Positions 18,368 through 27,308 of a stretch of 64,000 bases of DNA are shown in pieces. The position numbers and the translations under genes were made by a program. The stretch lies in assembly GCA_001769195.1 (NCBI GenBank), contig MEOK01000032.1, positions 124,001 to 188,000 of the forward strand, read 5' to 3'. The DNA comes from Bacteroidetes bacterium GWF2_40_14 (GTDB lineage: Bacteria; Bacteroidota; Bacteroidia; Bacteroidales; UBA932). The notes under the pieces are model-generated. The model was not told where the DNA came from and did not search any database. It saw only the letters and a list, made by a program, of their open reading frames with translations. Position 1 is the stretch's first letter. Each line of letters opens with the position of its first letter.

Positions 18368-19462
18368 ATGAAAAAAACAATTGTACTATTACTCTGGCTG
18401 GCTCTGTGCTTAAACGCATACAGCCAGTCAAAGACCTACATCATAAAAGGTTCTGTTAAAAATAATCCGAATTTGGAACTGGAATATAATGACTGGGGAA
18501 CAAAAAGTGAGAAGGTTCTAATTAACAACGGCTCTTTTGAAATTAAGGGAGAATTGGCAGAAGGAACATATCCACGGCAGGCATCCTTAAGTATTGTTGA
18601 GGGAAACTCCAGAAGAGGAAATTCAATAATTCTTGAGCCGGGAGAAATTACGGTTGTGTTTGACAGAAACGCCATTACTATTGGTGGTACTCCTGAAAAT
18701 GAGAATCTTGACAGACTTACCAAGCAACTGAGTAAATCTTCTGAGGCCTCTGCTGCCTCGTTTTACGCATGGCAACGTGCATATAGCAATAAAGCGACAG
18801 AAGCAGAATTGGAACAACTCTGGGAAAAATCAGAAATAATTAAAGAGGAAGAGAGAACGTTGACTCTAAAATTGCTTAAAGAAAACAACAATTATGCATC
18901 GTTTGTCATACTTCCCCGCCTTACTCGCTATGAGGGAGCCAAAACAATAGAGCCGTTCATGAAACAATTTGAAAGATACAGCTATACAACTCATTACGAG
19001 AATTTAAAAAAACACTATGAAGCAATGGCCAGATGTACAGATGGAGCTAAGGTGAAAGACTTTACTCTTCCGGCACCTGATGGTAAAATGGTGTCTCTTT
19101 CAGATTTTAAAGGCAAATGGGTTATTCTGGACTTCTGGTATGTAGATTGTCACTGGTGCAGAAAACTGGCTCCAAATCTTGGCAAGATATACAAAGAATA
19201 CAAAGACAAGGGTCTTGAAATTATAAGTATATCTGTTGACAAGGAGTCTGACAGGGAGCGTATGTTAAAGGTTATTAAGGATGACGGAATGGTCTGGACA
19301 CAGGTGAATGATAAAACTAAAAAAGATCTTCCTGAATACTTTGGCGTTTCCGGATATCCAACATTGTTTCTTATTGATCCTAAAGGAAAAGGAGTTACTA
19401 TGAAAGTAGGTTACTGCGAAGCCGGAGCATTAAGAAGATTGCTGAATAAACATATTAAGTAG
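18368..19462 (+). CDS. TlpA family disulfide reductase with DUF4369 domain
   Basis: A 364-residue exported protein. A signal peptide (1-20) is followed by a DUF4369 domain (about 22-115, IIKGSVKNNPNLELEY, NNGSFEIKGEL) and a helical linker (115-220). A TlpA/AhpC-type thioredoxin domain occupies 222-364, with C261-H-W-C264 (WYVDCHWCRKLAPNL) and cis-Pro331 (VSGYPTLFLID). Such proteins reduce periplasmic disulfides and are kept reduced by DsbD or CcdA; a dsbD gene closes this island. The CHWC active site differs from the common CGPC and may alter the redox potential. Confidence 0.9.
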   Translation: MKKTIVLLLWLALCLNAYSQSKTYIIKGSVKNNPNLELEYNDWGTKSEKVLINNGSFEIKGELAEGTYPRQASLSIVEGNSRRGNSIILEPGEITVVFDRNAITIGGTPENENLDRLTKQLSKSSEASAASFYAWQRAYSNKATEAELEQLWEKSEIIKEEERTLTLKLLKENNNYASFVILPRLTRYEGAKTIEPFMKQFERYSYTTHYENLKKHYEAMARCTDGAKVKDFTLPAPDGKMVSLSDFKGKWVILDFWYVDCHWCRKLAPNLGKIYKEYKDKGLEIISISVDKESDRERMLKVIKDDGMVWTQVNDKTKKDLPEYFGVSGYPTLFLIDPKGKGVTMKVGYCEAGALRRLLNKHIK

Positions 19463-19478
19463 GCCTAATCCTATAAAA

Positions 19479-21479
19479 ATGAACTATAAATCATTATTGA
19501 TCACAACAACCTTTGTGATTTCTGCTTTGATTTCTGCTGCCCAGGATCTGAGTTCCGTTAAAATCGGAACTCAGATCTGGACATCGGAAAATCTTAATTT
19601 GTCGATATTTAACAATGGAGACCCTATTCCTGAAGCTAAGACTAAGGAAGAGTGGCTGAAAGCTGCCAATAACGGTCAGCCTGCCTGGTGTTACTACGAC
19701 AATGACAAAGGAAATGAAAAAGAGTACGGCAAATTGTATAATCGGTTTGCGATAATTGATCCAAGGGGCCTGGCACCAAAAGGCTGGCACGTTCCCAGTA
19801 ATGCAGAGTGGAAAATCCTGACAGATTATTTAGGTGGAGAAAACGTTGCAGGGGCAAAAATGAAAAGCAGCACCGGATGGTACTTAAATAATAACGCTAC
19901 CAATGAAAGTGGTTTTACAGGACTACCCGGAGGCTACCGCAATGAAAATGGAACCTTTATCTTTAAAAGCCACAGTGGATTCTGGTGGAGTTGTACGGAG
20001 GACGACAAGAACACTAATAATACATGGTTCAGATATCTTTACTATGGCAGCAACAGTGTTTACAGATATAGCGGCCGCCTGAACTACAAGCTGGTTGGCT
20101 TGTCTGTAAGATGCCTTCAGAATGGAGAAGGAATTCCCATTAATGACAAACAAGTTACCATTAAGGGTAAGCTTCTTAATTTTAAAGGAGATAAGACATA
20201 TCTTGTTGATGTTTCCGATAAATCCGGGTTGAGAGTACCTGACAATATCCCTGTTACGTTAGATGCCAACAACGAATTCAAATTGAATTTCAACCTCAAT
20301 GAACCCTGCTATTATAAGCTTGAAGTTAATACGTTATATCTTACTCCGGGGGATGAATTGCAACTTGTTATAGATTGTTCGGATAAGAACAGCTCTATAT
20401 TTAAAGGAAAGGGAAGTGAGGCTTGTAACTACCTTAAAACCATACCGGTTTTTTCTCAGGTCGACATTGGTTATTTAGGAAGAAATGCGGAGAATATCAC
20501 AAAAGATATTCAACAATTTACTACCGGCTATATGTTGCCCAGAGCAGAAAAGAGTTTAAAAGACATTGATAATCTGAAAATGGTCTCCACAGAATTTAAA
20601 GAGCTCGAAAGAGCCCGGATAAAATCTAATGTGATCCAGAGTATTATGTTGTATACAGCGTTCCATACAAGAAAATACATAGAAGGATACGATTATCAGA
20701 AACACAAAGATTTGTTTAACAAAACCAGAGAAGAGCAGATTAACCAATCCAGGAAAGTATTGATGGAATATGGACAGGGATTGGCAAAAGCAGAAAATAT
20801 CGTTTTGCCTGAATTCAGAAAGATACTTGTTTGGATAAAGGACTCTAAAGGAGAGTATTTACCTAAATATAACCGGATTGACAGAATTGAGGATTATGAG
20901 CTTACTGAACAACTTTTACAGAAATATGCCTCCTGTTTTACCAGCTCTCCACCAAGGGTGAACCCAAATGACGTTCAGAAGGAATTGGAAAACGCAAAAG
21001 TTAAAATGCCTACTCCTTTATACAGAGATTTGATTGATAAGAGCATAAACCAATATAGCGACATTAAAAAGGGTGCTCCTGTATTTGACTTCACAGGATT
21101 TGACTCTAATAATAATCCTGTGAAATTAAGCCAGTTCAAAGGCAAATACATATATCTCGATTTTTGGGCAACATGGTGTGGCCCGTGCATTAAGGAGTAT
21201 CCTTTCTTTCAGGATTTGTATCAAAAATTTAAAGGTGGCGACAATATCGTTTTTATTTCTGTATCTACAGATCAGGATAAAGAAAAATGGAGTCAGTACA
21301 TGAAGGAACATGTTCATGAAACAATTTCTATACATGTGAACAGCAGCTATCTGAGCCCATATAAAATTGCATTTATTCCAAGATTTATATTGATAAATAA
21401 AGATTTTACATTTTTAGATCCATTTGCGCCAAGGCCATCACAACCAGGAACAGAAGAATTATTAAAGACTCTAAAATAA
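19479..21479 (+). CDS. FISUMP-DUF4369-TlpA fusion protein
   Basis: A 666-residue exported protein with three modules. After a signal peptide (1-21), residues 25-213 form a FISUMP domain (VKIGTQIWTSENLNLSIF, YGKLYNRFAI, LAPKGWHVPSNAEW, LVGLSVRCLQ). Residues 224-312 look like DUF4369. A helical section (about 315-520) leads to a TlpA thioredoxin domain with C567-G-P-C570 (WATWCGPCIKEYP) and cis-proline in the AFIPRFILI strand. FISUMP and TlpA parts also occur as separate genes just upstream, so this looks like their fusion. That makes a common pathway likely: a surface-recognition module guiding a disulfide reductase. It starts 16 nt after the previous gene. Confidence 0.85.
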   Translation: MNYKSLLITTTFVISALISAAQDLSSVKIGTQIWTSENLNLSIFNNGDPIPEAKTKEEWLKAANNGQPAWCYYDNDKGNEKEYGKLYNRFAIIDPRGLAPKGWHVPSNAEWKILTDYLGGENVAGAKMKSSTGWYLNNNATNESGFTGLPGGYRNENGTFIFKSHSGFWWSCTEDDKNTNNTWFRYLYYGSNSVYRYSGRLNYKLVGLSVRCLQNGEGIPINDKQVTIKGKLLNFKGDKTYLVDVSDKSGLRVPDNIPVTLDANNEFKLNFNLNEPCYYKLEVNTLYLTPGDELQLVIDCSDKNSSIFKGKGSEACNYLKTIPVFSQVDIGYLGRNAENITKDIQQFTTGYMLPRAEKSLKDIDNLKMVSTEFKELERARIKSNVIQSIMLYTAFHTRKYIEGYDYQKHKDLFNKTREEQINQSRKVLMEYGQGLAKAENIVLPEFRKILVWIKDSKGEYLPKYNRIDRIEDYELTEQLLQKYASCFTSSPPRVNPNDVQKELENAKVKMPTPLYRDLIDKSINQYSDIKKGAPVFDFTGFDSNNNPVKLSQFKGKYIYLDFWATWCGPCIKEYPFFQDLYQKFKGGDNIVFISVSTDQDKEKWSQYMKEHVHETISIHVNSSYLSPYKIAFIPRFILINKDFTFLDPFAPRPSQPGTEELLKTLK

Positions 21480-21487
21480 TTTATTAA

Positions 21488-21991
21488 ATGAAGAACAGTA
21501 AAAATTTCTTAATCATCATTCTTTTCTCATTATTTACAACCATATCGGCAACAGCTCAAATGATAGATCAGCCTATAAAGTGGAGTGGTAAAATAGTCCA
21601 CATTGAGAAAAATATATACGAAGTGCAGGCTATTGGAGTTTTTGATTCAGACAAGCAGAATTGGCACATTTACGATTTGGGCCCTTATACAGACGGACCA
21701 AACCCCACATCTCTGTCTTTGAGATTGCCTTCGAGTGTAAGACTTGATGGAAAGGTCTATTTGTTAACAAAAGCAAAAAAATTGTTTGATGCCATGTTCA
21801 ATATGGAAATCGGTATATGTGAGGGCAAAGTTATTATTGCACAACGGGTGGAGGTTTCGGCAAAGGATTCAACGAATATTACTGCATTAATTGAATGGAT
21901 GACTTGTGACGACGGTACATGCCTGCCACCAACGGAAAAAGAGATCAAATTAAAGCTTCCTCCTGCAATTGATGTTGTAAAAACAAAATAA
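21488..21991 (+). CDS. Stand-alone DsbD N-terminal (alpha) domain protein
   Basis: A 167-residue exported protein with a signal peptide (1-24, TATAQMID). Residues 27-160 match the DsbD alpha domain (DsbC/DsbD-N, immunoglobulin-like). The telling part is EWMTCDDGTCLPPTEKEIK, with cysteines C140 and C145 before a conserved proline pair. The domain normally relays electrons from the membrane part of DsbD to periplasmic thioredoxins. Here it is separate and lacks the membrane and thioredoxin parts. The complete dsbD 3.3 kb downstream has its own N-terminal domain, so this would be an additional relay dedicated to the island's TlpA proteins. It starts 8 nt after the fusion gene. Confidence 0.8.
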   Translation: MKNSKNFLIIILFSLFTTISATAQMIDQPIKWSGKIVHIEKNIYEVQAIGVFDSDKQNWHIYDLGPYTDGPNPTSLSLRLPSSVRLDGKVYLLTKAKKLFDAMFNMEIGICEGKVIIAQRVEVSAKDSTNITALIEWMTCDDGTCLPPTEKEIKLKLPPAIDVVKTK

Positions 21992-22012
21992 CCCTAATAA
22001 ATTAAACACTAT

Positions 22013-23602
22013 ATGAAAACAACTTTTTTATCGCGTTTTGCAGCTGTTGCGCTTATTCTGGCTGCGTTTACGGCTTGCAACAATGCTAACAAGAGTTTTG
22101 AATTAACCGGAAATTTGGAGGGAATAACTGAAGGCAGTATAGTTCTTGTTCCTATTGAAAACAAAGAGTTGCCTAATGATACGGTAAAAATTGAAAACGG
22201 TAAATTTATTTTTACAGGAAATATTCCGGAGCCGGCCATATATCAACTTATTGTAGTAGGTAAAGAAGAAAAAGGATATTTCTATGCAGAAAATTCTAAA
22301 ATGACTTTTACCGGACATGCAGATTCATTGATGAAAGCTGTAATAAGTGGAGGAGAGACCCAGGATTACTCCAACGAGATGGATAAAAGTTTTTCTGACC
22401 TTACAGCAAGGCTAAAGGTTCAAGAACTTAGAAAAGAACTATATGCTGCAAAAGGAACAGACCCGGCTACCAGAGCGCGTAAAGCTGAAATCAATGCATT
22501 ATTGGATCAATTTACACAGGAATATAGTCAGCTTAAACTGGATTTTATTAAAAAGAACCCTAAAACCTACTATTCTGCAATACTTGTAAATGAACTGGCT
22601 TTTGCAAAAAATGCCGTTGAGATAGACAGTTATCTGAACTTACTTGATCCAAAACTTTTTACCTACGCACCTATCGTGAAACTCAAGGAAAAAATTGACC
22701 AAATGAAGCAAACAGAGGTGCCGCTAAACTCCTTTTCGGAGGGCAGCAACTTAGCTTATAAGGTAGATACCACATTTAACGGGAAGCTGCACATTAATGT
22801 TAATTATCTTTCTGTTTTTTCTGATGGAAATATTTGTGCTCTCAAAGGTGACGGGAAGGTAATTATATTTGATTCCAAGGGAACTCTCATAAAAGAATTT
22901 AAATCAAACATTAAGTCTAGACCTTCTGCCATTGCTGTTGACAAGTCTGGCAACATTTATGTATTTGGCACAGCATACGAGATGAAGGCAGTTGAATCCA
23001 GAGGAAGAACTGTACAAGTTAACACTCCAGTAAGGGTAGACTGTTTTGTCTTTAACAATAACGGTATTAAGAACAGGGAAATCAAACTTGAAGGTATTAT
23101 AACAGCAACCGGGGCTCGAATTTCTGAGAATAACCTTTTGGTTGCCGACACAAGAAGCAGGCTAATTGCTATTTATGATGTTGAAACCGGAGAGAAAAAA
23201 TCGGCAATAGAAAAATTGCGCACATGCTGCGGTATTCTGGACTTTAGCATTCGCAACAATAATGAGGTACTGGTAGCAAATCTGGGTGCCTTTAGAGTTG
23301 AGAGCTTTGATTATTCGGGGAAGCCACTAATCACTTTTGGCCAGCGAGGAAGCTCCCTTGATGACTTTCACGGCTGCTGCAACCCTGTAAGTGTTGCATT
23401 CTTGTCTAATGGGGGCATAGTAACTGTGGAGAAGGATCCTACACGAATAAAAATATTCAGCAAAGAGGGGGCAAAGAAGATTGAGGGAATAGATGAACTG
23501 GTGGACGGTTGCAGATATATTCCAATGATAGTTGACAACAATGATCACCTCTATCTGGCCTCCAAGACCGCAGGTATAATTAAATGCATCCCCGCTCTAT
23601 GA
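22013..23602 (+). CDS. DUF4369 and six-bladed beta-propeller lipoprotein, copy 1
   Basis: A 529-residue lipoprotein with its lipobox at C22 (LAAFTACNNANKS). Residues 27-120 are DUF4369-like (FELTGNLEGITEGSIVLVP, IENGKFIFTGNIPEPA). A helical linker is followed from about 245 by NHL-type propeller blades (FSDGNICALKGDGKVIIFD, AIAVDKSGNIYVFGTA). Cysteines are placed in a conserved pattern: C405-C406 (LRTCCGILDFSI), C455-C456 (FHGCCNPVSVAF), C500 and a late C in IIKCIPAL. Propellers of this kind usually bind ligands or partners; the paired cysteines suggest a metal site or redox-active disulfides. The next gene is a tandem duplicate, joined by an ATGA stop/start overlap. Confidence 0.8.
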   Translation: MKTTFLSRFAAVALILAAFTACNNANKSFELTGNLEGITEGSIVLVPIENKELPNDTVKIENGKFIFTGNIPEPAIYQLIVVGKEEKGYFYAENSKMTFTGHADSLMKAVISGGETQDYSNEMDKSFSDLTARLKVQELRKELYAAKGTDPATRARKAEINALLDQFTQEYSQLKLDFIKKNPKTYYSAILVNELAFAKNAVEIDSYLNLLDPKLFTYAPIVKLKEKIDQMKQTEVPLNSFSEGSNLAYKVDTTFNGKLHINVNYLSVFSDGNICALKGDGKVIIFDSKGTLIKEFKSNIKSRPSAIAVDKSGNIYVFGTAYEMKAVESRGRTVQVNTPVRVDCFVFNNNGIKNREIKLEGIITATGARISENNLLVADTRSRLIAIYDVETGEKKSAIEKLRTCCGILDFSIRNNNEVLVANLGAFRVESFDYSGKPLITFGQRGSSLDDFHGCCNPVSVAFLSNGGIVTVEKDPTRIKIFSKEGAKKIEGIDELVDGCRYIPMIVDNNDHLYLASKTAGIIKCIPAL

Positions 23603-25206
23603 GAGCAATTAATTTATTGTTTGTTGCGGTTATTATAGTTATAATTTCAACATTAGCAGCTTGTGGGAATCGCTCAAAAAGCTTTGAATTAACCGGGACT
23701 TTAGAGGGCATTACTGATGGTAAAATAGTTTTGGCCTCCATCGGCAGCGGAGGTTATAGCAGAGATACGGCTATAATTGAAAATGGTAAATTTGTATTTA
23801 CCGGCAATATTCCTGTTCCTGCTCAGCAATATATGGAGATAGAGGGTAAACAGGGTACATTAAACTGTCAGCTCTTCTTTTATGCAGAAAATGCAAAGAT
23901 GACACTTACTGGTCATGCCGATACGCTTGGCAAGGCTCTGGTAACAGGGGGAAAGACTCAGGATTTCTATCTGGCAGTTAAGAAACAGATTGCCGATCTC
24001 TCTACAGAGTATAACATTGCTCCGTTGAAAAAGGAGCTTTACAGCAGAAAAAATGCCGACGGACCAATCAGTAAGGTGCGGGAGGCAGAACTAAATGATA
24101 TTATTACGAAATTCAATGAAGAGTCGGAACAGATTTATCTCGACTTTATCAAAAAAAATCCAAAGGTATATTATTCTGCAGTATTGGTAAATCAAATTTC
24201 AAAAGGTAAAAAAGCAGAAGACATTGAGCAGTACTTAAGCCTTCTTGGTTCAAACCTGGACACTCTTCGAGGGATTACAGCCTTACGTGAAAAAGTTGCA
24301 GAGATGAAGAAGACAGAGGTAAAGCTGGATTCTTTTATTACCGAGGCTCATGACTTAGCCTATAAAGTTGACGGAGATTTTGCAGGAAAGGAACATAATG
24401 ATATAATTTACCTGTCTATCCTTTCCAATGATAATATTTGTGCTTTAAAAAGTAATGGTATAATCAAAATTATAGATCCAAACGGAAATTTGGTGAAGGA
24501 GCTGAAATCCAATATTTCATCTAAACCATCTGCCATTGCAGTTGATGAAAAAACAGATAATATATTTGTCTTAGGCACAATATATGAGCAAAAATCTGTA
24601 GTGCTAAGAGGCAAAACATACCAGGTAAATATGCCAGCGGGAGTTGAATGCCTTGTATTCAACACAAAAGGGAAGAAATTAAGAGAGTTCCGGTTAAAGG
24701 ATCTCACAACAGCTACAGGGGCAAGAGTTTCAGATAATAATCTTTTAGTTGCAGATACAAGAGGTAGGCTCATTGGAATTTTTAACTCAGAAAACGGAGA
24801 GAAAAAAACATCTATCGAAAATTTACGTACTTGCTGTGGTATACTGGACTTCAGCATCCGCTACAATGAAATCCTGGTGGCAAACCTAGGTGCATTCAGG
24901 GTTAACGGATTTGATTATGCAGGTAAGCCAACCATCTCATTTGGTCAACGTGGAAACGGTATAGATGATTTCCACGGTTGCTGCAACCCCGTAAGTGTTG
25001 CATTCCTTTCAAACGGCGGTATTGTTACAGTAGAGAAGGACCCTACACGTATAAAAGTATACAGCAAGGAGGGAGCGAAGAAAGTAGAGGGAATTGAGGA
25101 ACTGGTTAAAGGTTGTGCATACATACCAATGGCAGTTGACACTAAAGACAACGTCTACCTTGCATCAAAGACTGGTGGTCTTGTAAAGTGTATACCAACA
25201 AAATAA
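23599..25206 (+). CDS. DUF4369 and six-bladed beta-propeller lipoprotein, copy 2
   Basis: A paralogue of the preceding gene, 535 residues from the ATG at 23599. That ATG overlaps the upstream TGA as ATGA and gives a clean lipoprotein signal (MRAINLLFV…STLAACGN). An upstream in-frame ATG at 23584 would put a basic extension in front and is less likely. The domain order is the same: DUF4369-like, helical linker, NHL-like blades. The cysteine pairs are conserved (LRTCCGILDFSIR and FHGCCNPVSVAF), as are C in VKGCAYIP and VKCIP near the end. The C-terminal third is nearly identical between the copies and the N-terminal third much less so, which suggests different partners with a shared cysteine-based function. 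Confidence 0.8.
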   Translation: MRAINLLFVAVIIVIISTLAACGNRSKSFELTGTLEGITDGKIVLASIGSGGYSRDTAIIENGKFVFTGNIPVPAQQYMEIEGKQGTLNCQLFFYAENAKMTLTGHADTLGKALVTGGKTQDFYLAVKKQIADLSTEYNIAPLKKELYSRKNADGPISKVREAELNDIITKFNEESEQIYLDFIKKNPKVYYSAVLVNQISKGKKAEDIEQYLSLLGSNLDTLRGITALREKVAEMKKTEVKLDSFITEAHDLAYKVDGDFAGKEHNDIIYLSILSNDNICALKSNGIIKIIDPNGNLVKELKSNISSKPSAIAVDEKTDNIFVLGTIYEQKSVVLRGKTYQVNMPAGVECLVFNTKGKKLREFRLKDLTTATGARVSDNNLLVADTRGRLIGIFNSENGEKKTSIENLRTCCGILDFSIRYNEILVANLGAFRVNGFDYAGKPTISFGQRGNGIDDFHGCCNPVSVAFLSNGGIVTVEKDPTRIKVYSKEGAKKVEGIEELVKGCAYIPMAVDTKDNVYLASKTGGLVKCIPTK

Positions 25207-25321
25207 CATCAGGAAATTGAAAACATCAGCCTTTTTTATATGCAAGTTTTTTATTAAAATATACTATTGAATATCTAAATAGGGTAAATTAGTGGTCTAT
25301 AATTAATAAAAATCAACATCG

Positions 25322-27298
25322 ATGCGAAAACTAATTTTCACCCTCTTTTTTGTATTTGCTTTTATAGCCCTTGATGCTCAGACTTCTGCATCCTGGAGTT
25401 ACAGCCAGAAGGATAATGGCGACGGAACAATTGACCTTATATTCAATGCAGAGATTGAAATGCCCTGGTATATTTATACAACAGAGGTTATAAAAAACGG
25501 ACCACTTCCAACAACTTTCGAATTCAAGAACATTTCCGGCTATGAGGCTGTTGGAAAACTTAAGGATGTAGGTGTTGGTACAAAAAAACAGGACAAGGCC
25601 TTTAAGGTTGAGGTTAGTGTATTTGAGAAAAGCGCAACATTCATACAGACTATCCGCAAAATTTCTGAGGGGCCGGTAAAGGTGGAAGGACTTCTCTCCT
25701 TTCAGATCTGTAACGGAAAAGAGTGTCTTATGGAGGAGGTAGATGTTGTGTTTGATGTAAAGGGCGCCGCTATAAAGACTATTTCCGGTCAGGAAAAGAG
25801 TCAGAAAGCTGAAGATTCTGGCAAAGCCGGAGGATCTCAGGGAATGCTTATGTTCCTTCTAATAGCATTTGCTGCCGGACTTGGAGGAGTTTTCACCCCT
25901 TGTGTCTTCCCTATGATTCCTATGACAGTCAGCTTCTTTTTGAGCGGTTCAGGCAAAAAACAATCAGGAATTATCAAGGGTTTGGTTTTCGGACTCTCCG
26001 TAACACTTATCTATACCCTTATTGGCGTTTTGGTGGCTGTATTTCAAAGCACCGATGCAACAGACACCCTTGGGACCCATTGGATCCCGAACCTCTTGTT
26101 TGCCCTCCTTTTCATGATTTTTGCCATATCATTCTTTGGAGCCTTTGAGATTACACTGCCAACGGGTCTTGCAAACAAAGCAGATGCCCAGGCAGACAAG
26201 GGTGGATACATTGCATCGTTTTTTGTTGCTTTCGCAATGGTTATTGTCTCTTTCTCATGTACCGGTCCGTTTGTGGGGTCAATTCTTGCGGCTGCGGTTA
26301 CGGGAGGGCTGGCGTTAAAACCTGTTTTGGGGATGTTCTTTTTCGGTCTTGCGTTTTCGCTTCCGTTTGTATTGTTCTCTTTCTTCCCTTCGTTAATGAA
26401 GAAAATGCCAAAATCGGGGGGATGGCTGAATGTTGTCAAAGTTGTTTTTGCCTTTATATTACTTGGATTCAGCTTAAAGTACCTTGCATCTGTGGATGCC
26501 TGGTTCGGCTTGGGAATCCTCACCCGTCCTGTGTTCATCTCAATCTGGATTGTGCTGGCCGCTCTTCTGGGATTTTATTTCATGGGCAAGTTCAAAACGT
26601 CTCATGACACCGACACCAAACATGTTGGCACAGGTCGGTTGCTATTTGCAATTGCCTCATTCTCTTTTGCGGTTTATCTTGTACCCGGTCTTTTTGGTGC
26701 ACCTCTCGCCTCTCTTTCAGCTATAATTCCTCCTGCAGATGAGAGCACGTTTGTCATCGGTTCCGGTTCCGCCACTTCTTCTGCCCCGGAATTGTCCAGC
26801 GAGATAGTTCCCGAAGGTCTTTGCGGCCCTGCAAAACATGCGGACCCAAACCACAAGGCTCCTTACGGGCTACCGGCATATTTTGAAATAGAACAAGCTG
26901 TGGAATGTGCAAAACAGGTAAATAAGCCGGTTCTTCTATCTTTCAAGGCTGTAACCTGTAGTGTATGCAAATTGATGGAAGCTACAGTGTGGAACGATCC
27001 TAGGGTTCTTGATATTCTGAGAAACAAAATCGTGCTTGCAAACCTTTATGTCGACGACAGGACCGAATTGCCAAAAAATGAGCAGATAACATCTTCCATT
27101 GACGGAAAAATAAAAAATACCCTGGGCAGAAAGCTCAGAGACTATCAGGTATCTCGTTTCGGAGTTGCATCTCAACCTTTTTATGTTCTGATTGATAAAA
27201 ATCAGGAGGTATTGATAAAACCTGTCGGAGAGTGTTCAGCTGATGAGTTTCTGAAGTTTCTGGAGTCGGGTTTTGCTGAGTTTCAAAATAGAAAGTAA
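25322..27298 (+). CDS. dsbD: Thiol:disulfide interchange protein DsbD
   Basis: A 658-residue transmembrane electron relay. A signal peptide (1-20) leads to a periplasmic alpha domain (about 22-150, with C in ICNGKECLMEE). The central CcdA-like domain has about eight membrane segments (180-470), with the paired cysteines in FTPCVFPMIPMTV and VSFSCTGPFVGSIL. A C-terminal thioredoxin domain has C546-S-V-C549 (AVTCSVCKLMEATVW). It carries reducing power from cytoplasmic thioredoxin to periplasmic thiol proteins. Lying 115 nt after a long run of exported thioredoxins and thiol lipoproteins, it very likely supplies them with electrons. The gap is long enough for its own promoter, so it may also serve general envelope functions. 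Confidence 0.92.
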   Translation: MRKLIFTLFFVFAFIALDAQTSASWSYSQKDNGDGTIDLIFNAEIEMPWYIYTTEVIKNGPLPTTFEFKNISGYEAVGKLKDVGVGTKKQDKAFKVEVSVFEKSATFIQTIRKISEGPVKVEGLLSFQICNGKECLMEEVDVVFDVKGAAIKTISGQEKSQKAEDSGKAGGSQGMLMFLLIAFAAGLGGVFTPCVFPMIPMTVSFFLSGSGKKQSGIIKGLVFGLSVTLIYTLIGVLVAVFQSTDATDTLGTHWIPNLLFALLFMIFAISFFGAFEITLPTGLANKADAQADKGGYIASFFVAFAMVIVSFSCTGPFVGSILAAAVTGGLALKPVLGMFFFGLAFSLPFVLFSFFPSLMKKMPKSGGWLNVVKVVFAFILLGFSLKYLASVDAWFGLGILTRPVFISIWIVLAALLGFYFMGKFKTSHDTDTKHVGTGRLLFAIASFSFAVYLVPGLFGAPLASLSAIIPPADESTFVIGSGSATSSAPELSSEIVPEGLCGPAKHADPNHKAPYGLPAYFEIEQAVECAKQVNKPVLLSFKAVTCSVCKLMEATVWNDPRVLDILRNKIVLANLYVDDRTELPKNEQITSSIDGKIKNTLGRKLRDYQVSRFGVASQPFYVLIDKNQEVLIKPVGECSADEFLKFLESGFAEFQNRK

Positions 27299-27308
27299 CT
27301 CTTAGAAA

